A stretch of DNA of 64,000 nt from an uncultured Rhodoferax sp. (GTDB lineage: Bacteria; Pseudomonadota; Gammaproteobacteria; Burkholderiales; Burkholderiaceae_C), in NCBI RefSeq assembly GCF_946221635.1, contig NZ_CAMIHB010000010.1, forward strand, positions 1 to 64,000, in the 5' to 3' direction. Within the stretch, counting starts at the first letter, position 1. Each line of letters begins with the position of its first letter. The notes under the pieces are model-generated. The model was not told the DNA's origin. It did no database searches and worked only from the letters and a program-made list of their open reading frames with translations. This document shows positions 59,042 to 64,000 of the stretch, in pieces. A program made the translations under genes and the position numbers.

Positions 59042-61338
59042 GCCGTGGTCTCCTGCCGCGCATGGGGCAGCAGCATGACCGGGATGGATTTGGACGTGGG
59101 CGTTCCCGCGTTCAGGGCCACCGCCGAAAGCGGCACCAGCGGATTCGTCTCGGGGTAGTAGGCAGCCAGACACCCACGCGGAATGTCATAGGCCACGAGC
59201 TTGAAGCCGTCGGCGCGGCGCTCCTCGCCGTCGTCCCAGACGGTCTGGAAATCGATCCAGTCGCCGTCCTTCATGCCCAGGGCGCGGATGTCTTCCTTGT
59301 TGGCAAACACCACGCGGCGCTGGCCGTAGACGCCACGGTAACGATCGTCCGCGCCGTAGATAGTGGTGTTGTACTGGTCATGCGAGCGCGTGGTCATGAG
59401 GGCAAAAACGATGGCGTCGCCCTTGCGTTCGCGCGCGCGCTGCAGCGCAGTACCGGTGGGCACGACGTGGGCCTTGAAGACCGCCTTGTGGCTGGCCGTG
59501 GCCCAGATGCGTTCGCTGGCCGTGTTGCGCAGGCGAAAGCCGCCGGGCACTGCTACGCGCTGGTTGAAATCCTTGAAGTCGGGGAACACCGCTTCGATCT
59601 GGTCGCGGATGCGGCGGTAGTCTTCGATGAGCCAGAGCCAGGGTGTCTGGCTGCGGCCTGCCAGAGTAGCCGCGGCCAGGCGCGCCACGATGGCAGGCTC
59701 GGACAGCAACCGGGGCGAGGCCGGCGGGTTGATGCCCGCCGAGAGATGCACCATGCTCATGGAGTCTTCCACGCTCACGCTTTGCAGGCCGGTGGCTTGC
59801 ATGTCCATCTCGGTGCGGCCCAGACAAGGCAGGATCAGTGCAGCCTTGCCATGCACGATGTGGCTGCGGTTGAGCTTGGTGGCCACATGCACGGTCAGCG
59901 CGCACTGGCGCAGCGCCTTCCAGGTCTGCGCGGTGTCGGGCGTGGCGGCGGCAAAGTTGCCGCCCAGCGCAAAGAAGACCTTGCCACGCCCGTCGAGCAT
60001 GGCCTGGATGGACTCCACCGTGTCCCAGCCCGGCGCGCGCGGTGGCGTGAAACCGAAGACACGCTGCAGGTTGTCCAGCAGGGCAGCAGGCGGCTTCTCC
60101 CAGATACCCATGGTGCGGTCGCCCTGCACATTGCTGTGGCCGCGTACCGGGCAGGGCCCGGCACCGGGGCGGCCGATGTTGCCGCGCAAGAGCAACAGGT
60201 TGACGATCATCTGGATGGTGGCCACCGAGTTGGCGTGCTGGGTGATGCCCATGCCCCAGCAGGCGATGACACTGCCGGCTTCGCGGTAGACCTCGGCCGC
60301 CGCGCGCATGTGGTCCGCACCCAGACCGGCCTCCGCCTCCAGCAGCGCCCAGGATTCGGCGCGCAGATCATCCAGCAAGCCTTCAACGCCGGTGGTGTGC
60401 TCGGTGATGAAGGCCAGGTCCAGCACCTCCTCGCCCGCGTCGTGCAGCGCCACCAGGTGCTTCATCATGCCCTTCACAAAGGCGAAGTCACCGCCAATCT
60501 TCAACTGGAAGTAGTGGGTGCTGATGGGCGTGTCGCCCAACGTGGCCATCTCCAGCTTGTCCTGCGGGTCGGCAAAGCGTTCCAGGCCGCGTTCGCGCAG
60601 CGGATTCAGGCTGACGATGCGCGCGCCGCGCTTGGCCGCCTGGCGCAGCTCGCCCAGCATGCGTGGGTGGTTGGTGCCGGGGTTCTGGCCGAAGATGAAG
60701 ATGGCGTCGGCCTGCTCGAAGTCATCCAGCGTCACCGTGCCCTTGCCCACACCGATGCTCTCGCGCATGCCGGTGCCGCTGGGCTCGTGGCACATATTGG
60801 AGCAGTCGGGGAAATTGTTGGTGCCGTACTCGCGCACAAACAGCTGGTACAGAAACGCCGCTTCGTTGCTGGCGCGGCCCGACGTGTAGAAGATGGCCTG
60901 ATTCGGGTCGGGCAACGCGTTCAGGTGCTGGGCCACCAGCGCAAAGGCATCGTCCCAGGCGATCGGCAGGTAGGTGTCGCTGGCCGCGTCGTAGACCAGG
61001 GGCTCGGTCAGGCGGCCCTGGTCTTCCAGTGCAAAGTCGCTCCAGGTGGCGAGCTCGGCCACGGTGTGCTGGGCGAAGAATTCGGTGGTCGCGCGACGCG
61101 CGGTGGCCTCGGCGGCGACGGCCTTGGCACCGTTCTCGCAAAACTCGAAGGTGGAGGCGTGGTTGCGGTCGGGCCAGGCGCAGCCGGGGCAATCAAAGCC
61201 GTCGGGCTGGTTGGCAGACAGCAGGGTTTTGGCACCCTTGATGGGGATGTCCTGCCGCAGCAGGGCCCGGCCCACGCTGCGCAGTGCGCCCCAGCCGCCG
61301 GCCGGGCCGGTGTACAACTCGATTTTCTGGTCGCTCAT
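59038..61338 (-). CDS. FdhF/YdeP-family molybdopterin oxidoreductase
   Basis: 766 aa Mo/W-bisPGD enzyme of the FdhF/YdeP group (TIGR01701 type), with an N-terminal Fe-S cysteine cluster C50-P-G-C53 (FDCPGCAWP) and C67, then the molybdopterin domains and C-terminal dinucleotide-binding domain. There is no in-frame selenocysteine codon. Family members are linked to acid resistance (YdeP) or formate oxidation; with fdhD next door, formate dehydrogenase activity is plausible. Three-gene operon with a small HTH protein and fdhD. Confidence 0.9.
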   Translation of the reverse strand: MSDQKIELYTGPAGGWGALRSVGRALLRQDIPIKGAKTLLSANQPDGFDCPGCAWPDRNHASTFEFCENGAKAVAAEATARRATTEFFAQHTVAELATWSDFALEDQGRLTEPLVYDAASDTYLPIAWDDAFALVAQHLNALPDPNQAIFYTSGRASNEAAFLYQLFVREYGTNNFPDCSNMCHEPSGTGMRESIGVGKGTVTLDDFEQADAIFIFGQNPGTNHPRMLGELRQAAKRGARIVSLNPLRERGLERFADPQDKLEMATLGDTPISTHYFQLKIGGDFAFVKGMMKHLVALHDAGEEVLDLAFITEHTTGVEGLLDDLRAESWALLEAEAGLGADHMRAAAEVYREAGSVIACWGMGITQHANSVATIQMIVNLLLLRGNIGRPGAGPCPVRGHSNVQGDRTMGIWEKPPAALLDNLQRVFGFTPPRAPGWDTVESIQAMLDGRGKVFFALGGNFAAATPDTAQTWKALRQCALTVHVATKLNRSHIVHGKAALILPCLGRTEMDMQATGLQSVSVEDSMSMVHLSAGINPPASPRLLSEPAIVARLAAATLAGRSQTPWLWLIEDYRRIRDQIEAVFPDFKDFNQRVAVPGGFRLRNTASERIWATASHKAVFKAHVVPTGTALQRARERKGDAIVFALMTTRSHDQYNTTIYGADDRYRGVYGQRRVVFANKEDIRALGMKDGDWIDFQTVWDDGEERRADGFKLVAYDIPRGCLAAYYPETNPLVPLSAVALNAGTPTSKSIPVMLLPHARQETTA

Positions 61339-61418
61339 GGCGGCTCTCCTTGCGACCGTCAGGGGTCAGATTCCGATTAGCATAGCCGAGGACACCCTCT
61401 CTTGCCGCACCCCATTCC

Positions 61419-61985
61419 ATGACTGACTTCTCCACCGGCCTGGCCCTGCTGCAAAGCCGCTACTCCCTGGGCATCAAGCACCTGCAGGCGCCCGGCCCCG
61501 ACGCGGCCCAGCTGCAGCAGATGCTGGCCGCCGCACTGCGCACGCCCGACCACGCGGAGCTGGTGCCCTTCCGCTTCGTGGTGGTACAAGGCACTGCACG
61601 CGAACGCCTGGCCGACCTGTTTGCCGAACACGCCCAGCGCAAGGGCAAGGACGCCGAGGGTGTGGCCATCGAACGGGAGCGCGCCCTGCGCGCGCCCATG
61701 ACGGTGGCGGTGCTGGCGCACATCGACCTGGGCCACCCGCTGGTGCCCGCGCATGAGCAGTGGATGTGTGTGGGCGGCGCGGTGACCAACTTTTTGAACG
61801 CGGCCCACGCGCTGGGCTTTGCCGGCAAGATGCTCAGCGGCGACAAGGCCCGCGCCCCCCACATTGCCCAGGCGTTCTGCGAACCTGGCGAAACCCTGGT
61901 GGGCTGGATCGCGCTGGGCACGCCCACGCGCCCACCGCAAGGCCCCGAGCGCAAAGACGGGACGCAAGCGCTACGCTTTTGGTAG
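61419..61985 (+). CDS. Nitroreductase-family protein (YdjA-like)
   Basis: 188 aa, minimal flavin nitroreductase fold. Motifs: LQSRYSLGIKHLQAPGPDAA at the start, AALRTPDHAELVPFRFVVV, and the closing GTPTRPPQGP. The last five codons and stop (gcg cta cgc ttt tgg tag) come from repeat copy 12, so its C-terminus may have been replaced when the repeat arrived. E. coli YdjA is 183 aa, so the length is normal. Substrate unknown. Confidence 0.88.
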   Translation: MTDFSTGLALLQSRYSLGIKHLQAPGPDAAQLQQMLAAALRTPDHAELVPFRFVVVQGTARERLADLFAEHAQRKGKDAEGVAIERERALRAPMTVAVLAHIDLGHPLVPAHEQWMCVGGAVTNFLNAAHALGFAGKMLSGDKARAPHIAQAFCEPGETLVGWIALGTPTRPPQGPERKDGTQALRFW

Positions 61986-62034
61986 CTGCTTGCGCATATT
62001 CCACGGGGGCTAGAGCCCTATTTCATTGAAAATC
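61969..62034 (+). repeat. Dispersed repeat, copy 12 (at the nitroreductase stop codon)
   Basis: GCGCTACGCTTTTGGTAGC, then TGCTTGCGCATATTCCACG and GGGGCTAGAGCCCTATTTC, then ATTGAAAATC. It provides the end of the nitroreductase reading frame, fills the gap and reaches the stop codon of the convergent mrp gene. GGGGCTAGAGCCC is palindromic and may help end transcription. Confidence 0.87.
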
Positions 62035-63124
62035 AGCTGTTCTTGCTGATCGTGATGGTGGGGAACTTGCTGGAGAAGTCTTTCGCCTGCGCCGCAATCT
62101 TCACCGCCACCTGGCGCGCCATGGCCTTGTAGAGGCCGGCCACTTCGCCATCGGGCTCGGCCACCACCGTGGGGCGGCCGCTGTCAGCCTGTTCGCGGAT
62201 GTGCAGGGCCAGGGGCAAGGCGCCCAGGTAGTCCATGCCATAGCCGGCGGCCATCTTCTTGCCGCCGTCGGCGCCAAAGATGTGTTCCACATGGCCGCAG
62301 TTCGTGCACACATGCACCGCCATGTTTTCCACAATGCCCAGGATGGGCACGCCCACCTTCTCGAACATCTTGATGCCCTTCTTGGCGTCCAAGAGCGCAA
62401 TGTCCTGCGGCGTGGTCACCACCACCGCGCCGGTCATGGGCACGCGCTGGCTCAGCGTGAGCTGGATGTCGCCGGTGCCGGGCGGCATGTCGACGATGAG
62501 GTAGTCCAAGTCCTGCCAGTTGGTCTGGCGCAGCAGCTGCTCCAGCGCCTGGGTGGCCATGGGGCCGCGCCAGATCATGGCCTGGTCGCCGTCCACCAGA
62601 AAGCCGATGGACATGACCTGCACGCCGTGGTTGCGCATGGGGTCCATGGTCTTGCCGTCGGCCGATTCGGGGCGGCCTGCTATGCCCATCATCATGGGCT
62701 GGCTGGGGCCGTAGATGTCGGCGTCCAGCAGGCCCACGGTAGCGCCTTCGGCGGCCAGGGCCAGGGCCAGGTTGGCGGCGGTGGTGCTCTTGCCCACGCC
62801 GCCCTTGCCGGAAGCCACAGCCACGATGTTCTTCACACCGGGCAGCAGCTGCACGCCGCGCTGTACCGCGTGGGGGATCACCTTGGTGCTGGGCGTGACC
62901 TGTACGCTGGCCACGCCGGGCACGGCCTTGGCAGCGGCGGTCAACGCGTCCACCATGGCAGGCCACTGGCTCTTGGCGGGATAGCCCAGTTCCAGGTCCA
63001 GGCGGACGTTGCCGCCGTCCACAGTGATGTTCTTGAGGGCCTTGGCGCTGGCGAAGGTTTGCTGGGTATTGGGGTCGAGGACGCCTTGCAGGGCGTCGTG
63101 GATGGCTTGGTCGGTCGCGGACAT
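62033..63124 (-). CDS. apbC: Mrp/ApbC Fe-S cluster carrier ATPase
   Basis: 363 aa. Moves [4Fe-4S] clusters to target enzymes. An N-terminal MIP18-like domain (1-95) is followed by a P-loop domain: Walker A ASGKGGVGKSTTAAN, Walker B MPPGTGDIQ and the CxxC pair CTNCG (ALCTNC-type HVCTNCGHVEH) that holds the cluster. AGGAG lies seven bases before ATG 63124. Divergent from the patatin gene. Confidence 0.94.
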   Translation of the reverse strand: MSATDQAIHDALQGVLDPNTQQTFASAKALKNITVDGGNVRLDLELGYPAKSQWPAMVDALTAAAKAVPGVASVQVTPSTKVIPHAVQRGVQLLPGVKNIVAVASGKGGVGKSTTAANLALALAAEGATVGLLDADIYGPSQPMMMGIAGRPESADGKTMDPMRNHGVQVMSIGFLVDGDQAMIWRGPMATQALEQLLRQTNWQDLDYLIVDMPPGTGDIQLTLSQRVPMTGAVVVTTPQDIALLDAKKGIKMFEKVGVPILGIVENMAVHVCTNCGHVEHIFGADGGKKMAAGYGMDYLGALPLALHIREQADSGRPTVVAEPDGEVAGLYKAMARQVAVKIAAQAKDFSSKFPTITISKNS

Positions 63125-63263
63125 GAAAACTCCTGAATGCACGGAGTCTAGCGGCCACCCCATGCCCGCAAGGGCATTGGGTGCTTCGGATACCACGCAT
63201 TGCTAGGGTTTTCCCCTCGAAATTAGGTGTTTACAAGCGTGACGGGCTTTTGATAATGGGCCC

Positions 63264-64000
63264 ATGCATCCTGCCCCACCGCCCCTGCCTGCCAATGGCC
63301 TCTTGCTCACCGGTGGCGGGGCCCGCGCGGCCTACCAAGTGGGCGTCCTGGAGGCGGTGGCCGACATCCGCCTGGCATGCGGCGCAGCAGACCAACCCAA
63401 TCCTTTTCCCATCATCGCGGGCACCTCGGCCGGCGCCATCAACGCCGCCGCGCTGGCCTGCGGCACCGATAACTTCGACGCTACGGTGCGCCTGATCGCC
63501 CACACCTGGCGCAACTTCCACGCCCACCAGGTCTACCGTGCCGACCACCTGAGCATGCTGCGCTCCGGCGCCACCTGGATGACGCTACTGTCCGTGGGCT
63601 GGCTGCTGGCCAAGTGGCGGCGCATCAAGCCCCGCTCGCTGCTGGACAACACACCGCTGCACGATTTGCTACAGCATCTGGTGCCGCTGGAGCGCATTCC
63701 CGAGCTGGTACGTCAGGGCCACCTGCAGGCGCTGGCCGTGACCGCGTCCAGCTACAGCACGGGCGATCACGTCACCTTCTTTGAGGGTGACAAGCGCCTC
63801 ATGCCCTGGATGCGCACGCAGCGCTTTGCCGTGCGCGACCGCATCACCCACGCGCATTTGCTGGCGTCCAGTGCGATTCCCTTTGTGTTTCCGGCCACGC
63901 AGCTGCATATCAACGGCCGCAACGAATACTTTGGCGACGGCTCCATGCGCCAGAGCGCGCCCGTGGCGCCTGCTATCCATTTGGGAGCAGAGCGCATCCT
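63264..64000 (+). CDS. Patatin-like phospholipase (partial, runs off the window)
   Basis: At least 245 aa of an open frame with no stop by 64000. Serine-hydrolase dyad: GTSAG (Ser near residue 57) and the DGS motif (near residue 227); oxyanion loop TGGGARAAYQVGV (about 16-28). ATG 63264 starts MHPAPPPLPANG; no strong ribosome site. Related proteins release fatty acids from membrane lipids; the family includes uncharacterised and toxin types. The end (PAIHLGAERI) overlaps repeat copy 13. Confidence 0.88.
   Translation, partial: MHPAPPPLPANGLLLTGGGARAAYQVGVLEAVADIRLACGAADQPNPFPIIAGTSAGAINAAALACGTDNFDATVRLIAHTWRNFHAHQVYRADHLSMLRSGATWMTLLSVGWLLAKWRRIKPRSLLDNTPLHDLLQHLVPLERIPELVRQGHLQALAVTASSYSTGDHVTFFEGDKRLMPWMRTQRFAVRDRITHAHLLASSAIPFVFPATQLHINGRNEYFGDGSMRQSAPVAPAIHLGAERI
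63970..64000 (+). repeat. Dispersed repeat, copy 13 (partial, in patatin gene)
   Basis: CTGCTATCCATTTGGGAGCA, then GAGCGCATC closely matches the left part of copy 6 (TGCTATGGATTTGGGAGCAG). It encodes the conserved P-A-I-H-L-G-A-E-R-I with codons cct gct atc cat ttg gga gca, all but one ending in A/T or using ttg, unlike the rest of the gene. The window ends before the right half of the copy. Confidence 0.65.

Overview
The window looks like a stretch of chromosome from a GC-rich betaproteobacterium, order Burkholderiales, most likely family Comamonadaceae (Rhodoferax/Polaromonas/Acidovorax-like). Pointers are a Bug/TctC-type binding protein, the gene order yciO - site-2 protease homologue - trpS, the fkpB-ispH pair, and a dispersed palindromic repeat of a type I associate with this family. 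About 61 protein genes and one tRNA were found. Coding density is high. No phage, plasmid, insertion sequence, integrase or CRISPR array was seen.

Layout. 0.4-3.4 kb: DegP/MucD-type periplasmic protease, a small unknown protein, methylglyoxal synthase and an HNH nuclease. 3.5-10.8 kb: ribF, ileS, lspA, a Na/Pi-cotransporter family protein and an outer-membrane-like protein. 10.8-24.8 kb: scattered metabolic, transport and regulatory genes (quinone oxidoreductase, two EamA exporters, an MFS transporter with a divergent AraC regulator, an unusual SDR, DUF808, exonuclease, alcohol dehydrogenase, KAS III, ferredoxin, acyl-CoA synthetase). 24.8-34.9 kb: a same-strand run with two c-type cytochromes, a UshA-like nucleotidase, a hybrid sensor kinase, an RluA-type enzyme, a PHP phosphatase, a YciO-type protein, a degenerate site-2 protease and trpS. 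35-41 kb: a more accessory segment with a Bug binding protein, an epimerase/DUF4386 pair with a divergent LysR regulator, and an AT-richer secreted protein. It ends at tRNA-Ser(CGA). 41.5-47.9 kb: a five-gene operon joining a transsulfuration-type PLP enzyme to a complete CUT1-type ABC importer, with a divergent GcvA-like regulator. 48-57.9 kb: serS, ispH-fkpB, an ankyrin protein, radC, smr, xdhC, a truncated haemoglobin and a large FtsX-type permease. 58-64 kb: an FdhF/YdeP-fdhD formate-dehydrogenase-type operon, a nitroreductase, the Mrp/ApbC Fe-S carrier and the start of a patatin-like gene.

The most unusual signal is a roughly 45-65 bp dispersed repeat, thirteen copies here in both orientations. 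Some copies fill gaps between genes. Others lie inside coding sequence (ileS, qor-like, SDR, EamA, yciO, radC, nitroreductase, patatin). In several of those the protein appears to keep family length while codon choice switches abruptly to AT-rich synonymous codons that match the repeat, as if the repeat had been written over existing coding sequence. A second, unrelated palindromic repeat sits in frame within ileS. A site-2 protease homologue that has lost all three zinc ligands is the other strong oddity. Functional calls rest on motif recognition from memory. No database search was possible.
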